The notes under the pieces were generated by a model. That model made no database searches, was not told the DNA's origin, and saw only the letters and a list, made by a program, of their open reading frames with translations. This document shows, piece after piece, positions 36,412 through 46,337 of a stretch of 64,000 bases of DNA. Position 1 is the stretch's first letter. Each line of letters starts with the position of its first letter. The translations under genes were made by a program, and so were the position numbers. Source of the stretch: DASRDU01 sp035652435 (lineage in GTDB: Bacteria; Acidobacteriota; Blastocatellia; RBC074); NCBI GenBank assembly GCA_035652435.1, contig DASRDU010000171.1:1-64000 (forward strand), read 5' to 3'.

Positions 36412-36760
36412 CCACGACTGACGGCGGGCAAGCCTCGCGAAGTTATGAGTTCTGATTCAGCGGTGCAACCTGGCCGAACGTGAAGCGTCATCATCTGCGC
36501 CGGCAGTCTCCAGGTCGTGATGGGTTGATCGTCCCTGGCGACTGCTGCCAGTAGAAGCGCGACAGGGTGTGGGTGCCAGGCGCCTCACCAGCGCCCGTGC
36601 AGACCTCTTCAGGTGTCAGGGGCAGGTGAAACCCTTTTGCAATGACAGCAACCTTTCGCGCGCTGTCGTATTCATGTGCCAGAATGAGCTCGCGTCCCTG
36701 CCGGGACACAACTGTCGCGAGGATGATGACCGCAAACGCCCCACGCCCGGTCAAAGCTGA
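36412..36760. other. non-coding or decayed spacer upstream of the yceD promoter
   Basis: About 350 bp. An 87-codon frame on the minus strand (36491-36754) has a protein-like start but no recognisable family, no ribosome site and an odd Cys/Pro-rich end. I regard it as unsupported. The rest holds nothing I can name. Confidence 0.35.
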
Positions 36761-36871
36761 TTAACATCGGGCGCAATGGCAACAGCGGCGCGGCCACGAA
36801 CATTTGGTAAGATCACGACGCAGGGCAACACGCCGCGCCTGATCCAGGCGGTATTGCGGTACACGTTCTGA
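36761..36871 (+). pseudogene. fossil C-terminus of an Oar-like TonB-dependent receptor
   Basis: The plus strand reads FGKITTQGNTPRLIQAVLRYTF then stop (36803-36871). This is the typical last beta-strand of large acidobacterial TonB-dependent receptors with carboxypeptidase-like N-domains, which end in ...RYTF or ...RYNF at the outer membrane. Upstream the frame closes at 36758 and the rest of the roughly 1000-residue gene is gone. A strong palindrome follows the stop by 5 nt. Confidence 0.6.
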
Positions 36872-36876
36872 ATTGC

Positions 36877-36966
36877 CGAGTCAGCGGCGGCGAGCGGTGG
36901 CGAGCGTCGCTCCGGTAATGGGCCAATGATGGAGCGACGCTCGCCACCGTCGCCGCCGCTGACTCG
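36877..36966. repeat. long inverted repeat with arms of about 36 bp
   Basis: The arms 36877-36913 and 36931-36966 are near-perfect reverse complements, each GC-rich and beginning or ending with CGAGTCAGCGGCGGCGA or its complement, around a 17-nt loop. It starts 5 nt after the stop of the TonB receptor remnant and ends 25 bp before the FAD oxidoreductase start. Confidence 0.9.
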
Positions 36967-36991
36967 AAGCCCTTTCTCTTTCCAGGAATCT

Positions 36992-38614
36992 ATGATGCGC
37001 AGACTTTTGCTTACTCTTCTCCTCCTGCTCCCGGCCATCACGGCTCAAACGCAATCAGCCAGACAATTCGATCTGGTCGTCTACGGCGGCACGGCAGGCG
37101 GCGTCGTCACGGCCATCGCCGCCGCGCGCGAAGGGTTGAAGGTCGCCCTGCTCGAACCGCGCAATCATCTCGGCGGGATGGTCTCGGGCGGCCTGGGCTG
37201 GACGGACCACGGCAGGAAGGAGGTGATTGGCGGCTATTCGCTCGAATTCTTCCAGCGCGTCGGCAGGCACTACGGCGAGCCGATCACGTGGTACTTCGAG
37301 CCGCATGTCGCCGAGCAGGTCTTCAAAGAATGGTGCAAGGAGGCGGGCGTGACGGTACTCTGCCAGCACCGCCTGCGCGAGCAGGGCGGCGTCAGGAAGA
37401 AAGGCACAGAGATCATTGAAATCGTGATGGAGAACGGCGCGCGTTTTGGGGCCAGGGTCTTCGCCGATTGCACCTACGAAGGTGATCTGATGGCGCAGGC
37501 GGGCGTGTCTTACACGTGGGGGCGCGAAAGCTCCGCCGAGTATGGCGAATCGCTCGCGGGCGTGCGCGACCGGACGCCCAAGCATCAGTTCCTCGTCCGC
37601 AAAGACCTGAAGGACCCGAAGAGCGAATGGCTGCCCGTGCAACTCAGACCGCACGATGAGGACGGCAGACTGCTGCCCGAAATCTACGGCGGCGACAAAG
37701 GCAGGCCGGGCCAGGCCGACAGGAAAGTCCAGGCATATAACTTCCGCATGTGCCTGACGGACGATCCGAATAATCAGGTGCCCTTCCCGAAGCCGCCGGG
37801 CTACACCCCGGCGCGTTATGAACTGCTGGCGCGTTTTCTGAAAGAGGCCGGGCGCGTGGCCGGGCGCCCGCTCGCGCTGATTGACGTGATGAAGCCGGAC
37901 AATCTGGGTAAGAATCGCAAGGTGGACGTGAACAACAACGGCGCGTTCTCGACCGATTTTATCGGCGGCAGCTGGGATTACCCGGACGGCGATTACAAGA
38001 CACGCGAGCGGGTCTGGCAGGAACACATCAACTACGTCGCGGGCTTCTTCTACTTCCTGGCCAACGACCCGCAGGTGCCCAAACCGCTGCAAAGCGAGAT
38101 GCGGCAATGGGGCCTCGCGAGGGATGAATTCACGGACACGAACAACTGGCCGCATCAGCTTTACGTGCGCGAGGCGCGGCGGATGACGGGCGAGTTCGTC
38201 ATGACCCAGCGCGACATTCAGGACGAGTTGGCCAAACCCGACGTGATCGGCATGGGGTCCTACAACAGCGACTCGCATAACATCCAGCGCATCATCAACG
38301 AGCAGGGCTTCGTCGAGAACGAAGGAGATATGCAGGTGCCGGTCAAACCGTATCAGATCCCCTGGCGCATCCTGCTGCCGAAGCGAAAGGAGGCGACCAA
38401 CCTGCTCGTGCCCGTCTGCTTCTCGGCCAGTCACGTTTCGTATTCGACGCTGCGCATGGAGCCGCAGTACATGATCATCGGCCAGGCGGCGGGCGTGGCG
38501 GCGAAGCTGGCCATTGAGCGCAGGACGGCGGTGCAGGACGTTGACACCAGAGCCTTGTCGGCCAGACTGCGCGAACAGCGCGCCGTGTTTGAGTGGAAGC
38601 CCCCGGCGAAATAA
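36992..38614 (+). CDS. exported FAD-dependent oxidoreductase
   Basis: About 540 aa. The signal peptide is MRRLLLTLLLLLPAITAQT. The FAD-binding start FDLVVYGGTAGGVVTAIAAAREG and HLGGMVSGGLGWTD identify the 'FAD dependent oxidoreductase' family (PF12831), common in polysaccharide-degrading Bacteroidetes, Planctomycetes and Acidobacteria; a C-terminal GQAAGVAAKLAIE closes the FAD site. The substrate is unknown. ATG 36992 or 36995, after CCAGGA, starts the signal. The right arm of a long palindrome ends just upstream. Confidence 0.88.
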   Translation: MMRRLLLTLLLLLPAITAQTQSARQFDLVVYGGTAGGVVTAIAAAREGLKVALLEPRNHLGGMVSGGLGWTDHGRKEVIGGYSLEFFQRVGRHYGEPITWYFEPHVAEQVFKEWCKEAGVTVLCQHRLREQGGVRKKGTEIIEIVMENGARFGARVFADCTYEGDLMAQAGVSYTWGRESSAEYGESLAGVRDRTPKHQFLVRKDLKDPKSEWLPVQLRPHDEDGRLLPEIYGGDKGRPGQADRKVQAYNFRMCLTDDPNNQVPFPKPPGYTPARYELLARFLKEAGRVAGRPLALIDVMKPDNLGKNRKVDVNNNGAFSTDFIGGSWDYPDGDYKTRERVWQEHINYVAGFFYFLANDPQVPKPLQSEMRQWGLARDEFTDTNNWPHQLYVREARRMTGEFVMTQRDIQDELAKPDVIGMGSYNSDSHNIQRIINEQGFVENEGDMQVPVKPYQIPWRILLPKRKEATNLLVPVCFSASHVSYSTLRMEPQYMIIGQAAGVAAKLAIERRTAVQDVDTRALSARLREQRAVFEWKPPAK

Positions 38615-38747
38615 GGCTGAAAGATGATGGAAGTTAATCCGCCCGCCCCGCCTTCGATCTTTTTGCACTTCACGCCGTCCGGTGAATGGCGCGGGACTGT
38701 TCACGGTCTTCCCGAAACCGGGCAAGTCGGTTACTCTGCCCCCCGCC

Positions 38748-39149
38748 ATGACGCTCGTCATCCCACAGGCCATTCTCAGCGAGATCAAAACGCGGGCAAT
38801 CGCCTCGCGGCCCGATGAGTGCTGCGGGCTGCTCGGCGGGCGCGGGACGCTCGTCCAGACTCATTACCCCTTGCGCAACGTGGCCGAACACCCCGAGCGT
38901 CGCTACTTCGCCGCGCCCGAAGACCTCTTCGCCGCGATGCGCCGGATGCGTGAGGAGGGCGAGCGGATGCTCGTGATTTATCACTCCCACCCCCGAGGGC
39001 CGGCCCGGCCCTCAGCCACCGACCTCGCCATGGCGTTTTACCCCCGGGCCGTTTATCTGATTATCGCACCGGAATCGGAGGCCGAAGTGTGCGCCTTCGG
39101 CCTCAACGGCTCTTCCTTCACCGAAATCGAAATTGAAGTCTCGGCCTGA
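38748..39149 (+). CDS. JAMM/MPN-domain metalloprotease
   Basis: 133 aa. Zinc ligands and catalytic residues are complete: Glu24 in RPDECCGLLG, His79 and His81 in IYHSHPRGP, and Ser89/Asp92 in PSATDLAM, giving the HxHP...SxxD pattern. Bacterial stand-alone JAMM proteins (Mec-like) cleave C-terminal extensions from sulfur-carrier proteins; no ThiS or MoaD gene is adjacent. ATG 38748 begins the domain directly. Confidence 0.9.
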   Translation: MTLVIPQAILSEIKTRAIASRPDECCGLLGGRGTLVQTHYPLRNVAEHPERRYFAAPEDLFAAMRRMREEGERMLVIYHSHPRGPARPSATDLAMAFYPRAVYLIIAPESEAEVCAFGLNGSSFTEIEIEVSA

Positions 39150-39347
39150 GCGAAACACCCCGCCGCTGGCGCGCGAGGCTGAAGGGCGCCCCCATTATTA
39201 CAGTTCTGTGGGTTTTGATTCTTATTGGTCTGGCCATTGCCCTGTCCCGACCCGCCGCTGCCCGCGGCTTGACAGCGATGAAATATGGGTGTTACACGTA
39301 CTGCATTCCAGCCGGCGAAGCCGGTATAACAAGATCAGGAGCCTGAT

Positions 39348-39358
39348 TGGTATGACCT
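39348..39358. promoter_or_regulatory. near-match GntR/FadR-type operator half of a pair
   Basis: TGGTATGACCT matches TNGTNNNACNA at all but the last base. It lies 38-48 bp before the second site and overlaps an alternative start codon of the regulator. Confidence 0.35.
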
Positions 39359-39381
39359 CCCGAACCGCCAGGATATCCAAA

Positions 39382-40149
39382 ATGACAAAAATCAATGGTG
39401 CTACCACCGAGCAGGTGGTCGCTCAGGTGCATGAGCTGATCCGCCATGGCAGGTTGCATCCCGGGGATCGCCTGCCGCCCGAACGCGAATTCGCCAAACA
39501 GCTCGGCATCAGCCGCCCGAGCCTGCGCGCGGGCCTGCGCTCGCTGATCGCGATGGGCGTGCTGCGCGCCCGTCAGGGTTCCGGCACGTTCGTGGCCGAA
39601 GGCCCGCCGACGCTCGACAGCGGGCAGCTCTCGCTGCTGGCCGCGCTGCATGGCTTCACTTACGAGCAGATGTACGAAGCGCGCAAGGTACTTGAGGTCA
39701 ACGTCGCCGCGCTGGCCGCCGAGCGGGCTGCCGGCGAAGAACTCGCAACGCTCGCCGAAGAGCTGGCCGGGATGTATGCGTCGCTCGACGACCCGCAGCG
39801 TTACCTCGTTCACGACATTAAGTTTCATCGCGCCGTCGCCGCCGCTTCCGGCAACCCGATCCTCGGCACGCTGATGGAGATGGTTTCGGCCGTCATGTAC
39901 GAACACCGCCGCAAAACCGTCGGGCGCGCGCACGATTTCCGCCAGTCGCTGGAAATGCACGAACGCATCTACCGTGCGATCCGGGGCCATAAACCCGACG
40001 AGGCGCGCGCCGCCATGTACGAACATCTGGAACTGGCCGAACAGGCTTATCTGAGCGAAAAAGAGATCGAGCCCGGACTGGCCGGCACTCCGGCAGGCCC
40101 GCCCACTTCAACTCCCCATCAGAACGGATCGTCAGGCAGAAAGGGTTAA
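39382..40149 (+). CDS. FadR-subfamily GntR transcriptional regulator
   Basis: 255 aa. The winged helix-turn-helix covers about residues 10-75 (GDRLPPEREFAKQLGISRP, MGVLRARQGSGTFV). The FCD effector domain follows, with the metal/ligand-binding pattern DIKFHRAVAAASGNP and later EMHERIYRAIRGHKPDEA. Regulators of this group sense carboxylates such as gluconate, uronates or lactate. The start is ambiguous between ATG 39382 and ATG 39352; the later one keeps the usual short N-terminus. A perfect TNGTNNNACNA palindrome lies 14 bp after ATG 39382, pointing to autoregulation. It precedes the DUF1553/DUF1501 pair. Confidence 0.92.
   Translation: MTKINGATTEQVVAQVHELIRHGRLHPGDRLPPEREFAKQLGISRPSLRAGLRSLIAMGVLRARQGSGTFVAEGPPTLDSGQLSLLAALHGFTYEQMYEARKVLEVNVAALAAERAAGEELATLAEELAGMYASLDDPQRYLVHDIKFHRAVAAASGNPILGTLMEMVSAVMYEHRRKTVGRAHDFRQSLEMHERIYRAIRGHKPDEARAAMYEHLELAEQAYLSEKEIEPGLAGTPAGPPTSTPHQNGSSGRKG
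39396..39406. promoter_or_regulatory. candidate operator TGGTGCTACCA of the FadR-type regulator
   Basis: TGGT/ACCA half-sites with a 3-bp centre match the FadR-subfamily consensus TNGTNNNACNA exactly. It is located in the first codons of the regulator gene. A weaker copy is at 39348-39358. Confidence 0.45.
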
Positions 40150-40402
40150 GCCTGCGCCGCAGTGTTTCCCCGCCTGAGTCCGGCTCGTCGGAACCTCCCC
40201 CGCGGAGCGCAGACACTCGGGTCTGCTCACTTCCGGGTCACGCGCGTCTGCCGCTGAATAAGCGGATCGGCTTGAAATCAAAACGCTGTCAATTCATGCT
40301 CCCGCTGGCATCCTTTCCGGCGGCAACCGGCAGAAGGTGGCGCCCCCGGGCAGGCTGACTCGCACTGAATTCATCAACTGACCCGAATCAGGTAATCAGA
40401 CC

Positions 40403-43400
40403 ATGCAGCGTTCGCTGAAAATGCTTGCATTGCTTTTCGCCGTCGGACTGGTGGTTCCGGCGCTGAAAACTCCCGCGGCTTTCTTCCTGCCACAGCAGAA
40501 GGTTGATTTCATTCGTGACATTCAGCCGATCTTCGTGGCCAGTTGCTACAGGTGTCATGGCAACGGCAAAGCGTCAGGCCAGTTGCGCCTCGACGTGAAA
40601 ACGCTCGCGATGAAGGGCGGCATCTCCGGCGCGGTCATCATCGCGGGCGACAGCAAAGCCAGCCGCCTGATGGCCCGAATCGAAGGCGCAGGCGGCGAGC
40701 AGCGCATGCCGCTCGGCGGTGAGCCCCTCAAGCCTGAACAGATCGAATTGATCCGCCGATGGATTGATGAAGGGGCGAACTGGCCTTCATCTGAGTCACC
40801 GACTACCGACTACCGATCACCGTCTACCCAACTTCCAAAGCACTGGGCTTTTATTGCGCCTGTGCGAGCGGCGCTGCCGGAAGTGAAAACCAAGGCATGG
40901 GTTCGCAATCCGATTGATCAGTTCGTCCTCGCAAAAATCGAGCGGCAGAACCTGACGCCTTCGCCGACGGCCGACAAGACCACGCTGATCCGCCGGCTCA
41001 GTCTCGACCTCACCGGCTTGCCGCCGACACTCAAAGAGGTTGATGAATTTCTCGCTGACAATTCACCCGATGCAGAAGCGAAGCTGGTCGAGCGGCTGCT
41101 CGCGAGCCCGCATTACGGCGAACGGTGGGGCCGCTGGTGGCTCGACGCGGCGCGTTACGCCGACACCAACGGGTTTGAGAAAGACCTGCCGCGTTCGATC
41201 TGGCCTTACCGCGACTGGGTGATCAGGGCCTTCAATGAAGATAAGAGATTCGATCAGTTCACGGTCGAGCAGCTGGCAGGCGACCTGCTGCCCGCCCCGA
41301 CGCTCGACCAGCGCGTCGCGACCGGATTCCTGCGAAACTCGATGCTCAATCAGGAAGGCGGTGTTGACCCGGAGCAGTTCCGCGTCGAAGGGCTGATTGA
41401 CCGCGTGGATGCGATTGGCAAAGCCTTCCTCGGCCTGACGATCAACTGCGCGCAATGCCACACCCACAAATTCGACCCGATCAGACATGAGGAGTATTAC
41501 CGCTTCTACGCCTTCCTCAACAGCGACGACGAACCCGAGATCGAAGTCCCGGATGAGAACGTCACCAGGAAGCGAGCCGCGATTCAGTCCGCCATTACAA
41601 AGATCGAAGATGAGTTGATCGCAAAGACTCCCGATCTGGCAGGGCGGCTGGCCGAATGGGAGCGGCAGGCAAAAGAGTACAAAACCCGGTGGACGCCGCT
41701 CGACGAGACAGAGATTTTCGCCGCCTTCGGCACCAAATTTGACAAGCTCGAAGACGGCTCGTTCATCGCTAAAGGCGACAACTCGACGAGCAACAATTAC
41801 AAGATCACGGCGCGAACCGGACTGAAGAACATCACCGGCTTCAGGATCGAGCTGCTCACGAGCCCCAACCTGCCCCGCGGCGGCCCCGGTCGCTCGAACG
41901 ACGGCGGCCTCTTCGTCACCGAATTCGCGGTTGATGCCGCGCCCGCGAACAAACCGGAAGCGACAACGAAAGTGATTCTGACCAGCCCCACGGCGGATTT
42001 CGAGCGCCCGGGCTTCCCCGCCCGAAACGTGATTGACGGCGATTTCAAAACCCACTGGAGCAGCGACGCCGGGCCGGGCCGACGCAATCAGGACCGCAAA
42101 CTGGTTTTCGCCACGGGTCAGCCCGTCGGCTTTGATGGCGGCACGATCCTGACCATTCAGCTCGCGCAGAAAGCCGACGAGGCGATTGATCTGAAAGGCG
42201 GCAAACCAAACATCGGGCGCTTCCGCCTGTCGGTCACAACGGATGCAAACCCGGTTGCCGACCCTATGCCTGCTGACGTGCGCCTGATTCTCTCGACCCC
42301 TGCCGGGCAGCGCACGAAGGAGCAGCAGCGCGCAGTCTTCAGTTATTACCGCACGATAGTTGCCGATTGGGCCGACGCAAACAAAAAGATTGATGAGTTG
42401 ATGAGCGGCTGGCCTTACGGGCCGACCACGCTGGCGCTGGCCGCGCGCCACGAGACGCGCGAGACGCACGTCTTCAAACGCGGCGACTGGAAGCGGCCGG
42501 GCGAAGCGGTCACGCCGGACACGCCGTCATTTCTCCACCCGTTTCCGCAAGGCGCCCCGCGCAATCGGCTTGGTCTGGCGCAGTGGATCACGGATAAAAA
42601 CAACCCGCTGACCGCACGAGTGATCGTCAACCGCGTCTGGCAGCAGTATTTCGGCACGGGTCTGGTCACCACGCCCGAAGATTTCGGCACGCGCTGCGAG
42701 CGCCCGTCGCACCCCGAACTGCTTGACTGGCTGGCCTGCGAGTTCAGGGACGGCGGCTGGAGCCTCAAACAGCTCCACCGGTTGATTGTCAACTCGGCAA
42801 CTTATCGCCAGGCGTCACGAGTCACGCCGCAATTGCGTGATGCCGACCCGACCAACACCCTGCTCGCCCGCGCGCCGCGGCTGCGCGTCGAAGCGGAAAC
42901 CATTCGCGACATAGCGCTGGCCGTGAGCGGGTTGTTAAGCCCGAAGGTCGGCGGCCCGAGCGTTTATCCGCCGATCCCCGAAGGCGTGCTGAATCTGGGC
43001 TACGGCGGGCCAATGCCCTGGCCCGTGAGCGCGGGCGAAGACCGTTACCGGCGCGGGATGTACACGTTCTGGAAGCGCTCGGTGCCGTACCCGGGCCTTG
43101 CGGTCTTCGACATGCCCAACGGCGACTTCTCCTGCACGCGCCGCATCCGCTCGAACACGCCGCTCCAGGCGTTGACGACGCTCAACGATCAGGTGTTTAT
43201 GGAGGCGGCGCAGGCGCTCGCGCTGCGCGTCTGGAAGGAGGGCGGGCAGGCGGACGACGAGCGGATGATTTACGCCTTCCGCCTCTGCACGGGGCGCCGG
43301 CCCGACCAGCTCGAGCTTGGGCGGCTGATGGCGCTGCTTGCGGACGAGCAGGCGTACTTCAGCGGTCGCACTGCCGCCGCCGTCTACGTCTCATCGCCGG

Positions 43401-43504
43401 ATGTGAACAAGCTGCCGGAAGACGTTGACCTGCACAAAGTCGCGCCGTGGACGATGGTCGCCAGAGTATTATTGAATCTGGATGAGACGATCACGAAGGA
43501 ATGA
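40403..43504 (+). CDS. exported planctomycete-type cytochrome protein (DUF1549/DUF1553)
   Basis: 1033 aa. The signal sequence (MLALLFAVGLVVPALKTPAA) precedes a cytochrome-like domain with heme motif CYRCH (48-52) and GGEQRMPLGG. DUF1549 (WAFIAP...NPIDQFVLAKIE, TLIRRLSLDLTGLPPT, GERWGRWWLDAARYADTNG) follows, with a second heme motif CAQCH at 349-353. A discoidin-like insert covers about 460-620, and DUF1553 (NRLGLAQWITDKNNPLTARV, FGTRCERPSHPELLDWLA) the C-terminus. This is the second such module here, paired with a DUF1501 gene 30 bp downstream. The linker near residue 135 is coded by a 7-bp tandem repeat. Function unknown; periplasmic redox role inferred. Confidence 0.93.
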   Translation: MQRSLKMLALLFAVGLVVPALKTPAAFFLPQQKVDFIRDIQPIFVASCYRCHGNGKASGQLRLDVKTLAMKGGISGAVIIAGDSKASRLMARIEGAGGEQRMPLGGEPLKPEQIELIRRWIDEGANWPSSESPTTDYRSPSTQLPKHWAFIAPVRAALPEVKTKAWVRNPIDQFVLAKIERQNLTPSPTADKTTLIRRLSLDLTGLPPTLKEVDEFLADNSPDAEAKLVERLLASPHYGERWGRWWLDAARYADTNGFEKDLPRSIWPYRDWVIRAFNEDKRFDQFTVEQLAGDLLPAPTLDQRVATGFLRNSMLNQEGGVDPEQFRVEGLIDRVDAIGKAFLGLTINCAQCHTHKFDPIRHEEYYRFYAFLNSDDEPEIEVPDENVTRKRAAIQSAITKIEDELIAKTPDLAGRLAEWERQAKEYKTRWTPLDETEIFAAFGTKFDKLEDGSFIAKGDNSTSNNYKITARTGLKNITGFRIELLTSPNLPRGGPGRSNDGGLFVTEFAVDAAPANKPEATTKVILTSPTADFERPGFPARNVIDGDFKTHWSSDAGPGRRNQDRKLVFATGQPVGFDGGTILTIQLAQKADEAIDLKGGKPNIGRFRLSVTTDANPVADPMPADVRLILSTPAGQRTKEQQRAVFSYYRTIVADWADANKKIDELMSGWPYGPTTLALAARHETRETHVFKRGDWKRPGEAVTPDTPSFLHPFPQGAPRNRLGLAQWITDKNNPLTARVIVNRVWQQYFGTGLVTTPEDFGTRCERPSHPELLDWLACEFRDGGWSLKQLHRLIVNSATYRQASRVTPQLRDADPTNTLLARAPRLRVEAETIRDIALAVSGLLSPKVGGPSVYPPIPEGVLNLGYGGPMPWPVSAGEDRYRRGMYTFWKRSVPYPGLAVFDMPNGDFSCTRRIRSNTPLQALTTLNDQVFMEAAQALALRVWKEGGQADDERMIYAFRLCTGRRPDQLELGRLMALLADEQAYFSGRTAAAVYVSSPDVNKLPEDVDLHKVAPWTMVARVLLNLDETITKE
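40797..40830 (+). repeat. heptamer array inside the DUF1549/1553 gene
   Basis: CACCGAC/TACCGAC/TACCGAT/CACCGTC with a partial fifth unit (7-bp period) encodes the linker SPTTDYRSPST between the cytochrome and DUF1549 domains. Only one arm is present, with no palindromic partner. Confidence 0.6.
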
Positions 43505-43534
43505 AGTACGAGTGCGTTAAGTTGGAGAGTTACT

Positions 43535-44983
<1,449 letters not shown>

Positions 44984-45007
44984 ATAAGCTCCTTAACGGT
45001 AAAGACT

Positions 45008-45310
45008 ATGAAGAAGCTGCTTGTCACATTTCTCCTCCTGCTGTCGGTAAAGTACATAGTGGTACCGGTACTATTGTTCTGTATGTTCTTTGCTTACTTT
45101 TTGTGGCAATCAATTCCCCAGCAGGCCATTCTCACTTCCGGTGAGAAGGCAGATAAGCATGTGACTTTTGATAATCCCGATGACACGAATCGAACGGTTC
45201 GTTACTGCGTACTCATTGAGGATAATAAAATCAGGATCGTCAGCCGTGAACTCGACGGAAAAAGCCATTACCCGGATGAGGATGTTCCGCATTCTCAATC
45301 CTGCTCCTGA
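45008..45310 (+). CDS. small membrane-anchored hypothetical protein
   Basis: 100 aa. A long hydrophobic N-terminus (LLVTFLLLLSVKYIVVPVLL onward, residues 4-35) is a signal anchor or two short helices. The 65-residue outside part is polar and ends with two cysteines. AT-richer than its neighbours. Family not recognised. Confidence 0.55.
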   Translation: MKKLLVTFLLLLSVKYIVVPVLLFCMFFAYFLWQSIPQQAILTSGEKADKHVTFDNPDDTNRTVRYCVLIEDNKIRIVSRELDGKSHYPDEDVPHSQSCS

Positions 45311-45333
45311 GACAGACAAAGGCGTTTCGAGTG

Positions 45334-46308
45334 ATGAACAGGCATTTTATCGGCATTGACCTCGGCGGCACCAACATCAAAGCCGCCTCAGTCAACACGG
45401 ACACGGGTGAAATCACCGGCACACAGTCAATCCCGACCAACGCGCGCGAAGGCCACGATGCGGTCATCGCGCAGATGGCGAAGCTGGTCGAGATGGTGAT
45501 TGGCGCGAGCGGCGCGTCAAAATCTGACATTGGTGGCGTCGGCGTCGGCGTGCCCGGCGTGATTGACATTGACCGCGGGCGGACGATTTTCCTGACCAAC
45601 ATGCCGGGGCAGTGGCGTAACGTCCCGCTGGCCGAAAAACTCAACAAGCTCGCCGGCCTGCCGGTCGCGCTGATCAATGACGCGCGCGCGATGACCCTGG
45701 GCGAGTGGAAATACGGCGCGGGCAACGGCGTGGACAACGCGGCCTGCTACACGCTCGGCACCGGGATCGGCGGCGGGCTGATCATCAACGGGCAACTGCT
45801 GCTCGGCATTGGCGGCGCGGCGGGAGAGCTGGGGCACGTGTGCATTGACCTGAACGGGCCGAAGTGCGGGTGCGGCAGCCGCGGCTGCATCGAGGCTTAT
45901 GCTTCAGGTCCGGCGATTGCCGCGATGGGAATGAAGGCGGTGGCACAGGGCTTTTCGACGCGCATCGCCGAACTGGCGGAAAATGATCTGAATCGCATCA
46001 CGCCGGAGCTGATCTGCCAGGCCGCCATCCAGGGCGACGCGATTGCGCGCGACATTTACGAGCAGGCCGGGCATTACATCGGGGTCGGCATCGCGAGTGT
46101 CGTCACCGCCTTCAACCCGCGCCGCGTGATCATCGGCGGCGGTGTTTCGTCCGCGGGTGAAATCATCCTCGACCCGATTCGCCGCACCGTGCAGACGCGG
46201 GTCTGTCTGACGGATATGAAGCATGTGCAGGTCGTGCTGGCCGAACTAGGCAACAATGCCGGGCTGACGGGAGCGGCGCTATGGGCGCGACAGCGTCAGT
46301 CCAGCTGA
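45334..46308 (+). CDS. ROK-family sugar kinase (glucokinase-like)
   Basis: 324 aa. ATP site IGIDLGGTNIKAASVN; sugar-site INDARAMTLGEWKYGAG; the ROK zinc motif CGCGSRGCIEAYASG; and HxCxxDLNGPKCGCGSRG context around residue 170. There is no helix-turn-helix, so it is a kinase and not a NagC/XylR-type repressor. Likely substrate glucose or another hexose, made intracellular by upstream degradation. ATG 45334 preferred over GTG 45331. Confidence 0.93.
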   Translation: MNRHFIGIDLGGTNIKAASVNTDTGEITGTQSIPTNAREGHDAVIAQMAKLVEMVIGASGASKSDIGGVGVGVPGVIDIDRGRTIFLTNMPGQWRNVPLAEKLNKLAGLPVALINDARAMTLGEWKYGAGNGVDNAACYTLGTGIGGGLIINGQLLLGIGGAAGELGHVCIDLNGPKCGCGSRGCIEAYASGPAIAAMGMKAVAQGFSTRIAELAENDLNRITPELICQAAIQGDAIARDIYEQAGHYIGVGIASVVTAFNPRRVIIGGGVSSAGEIILDPIRRTVQTRVCLTDMKHVQVVLAELGNNAGLTGAALWARQRQSS

Positions 46309-46337
46309 ATGATGCTGTGATCACAAGGGGCTCAATT

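Noticed and set aside
36491..36754. 87-codon minus-strand frame upstream of the yceD promoter
   Set aside because: No homology that I recognise, no ribosome site, odd C-terminus; not enough to call a gene.
37055..38788. 577-codon frame antisense to the FAD oxidoreductase
   Set aside because: Typical GC-rich shadow of a real gene: Arg/His/Val-rich, no domain, no ribosome site; the plus-strand gene has clear motifs.
39269..39297. TTGACA as a promoter for the GntR regulator
   Set aside because: A perfect -35 hexamer but no acceptable -10 at 15-19 bp spacing.
41063..42469. 468-codon frame antisense to the DUF1549/1553 gene
   Set aside because: Same reason: no domain, lies wholly within a well-supported gene.
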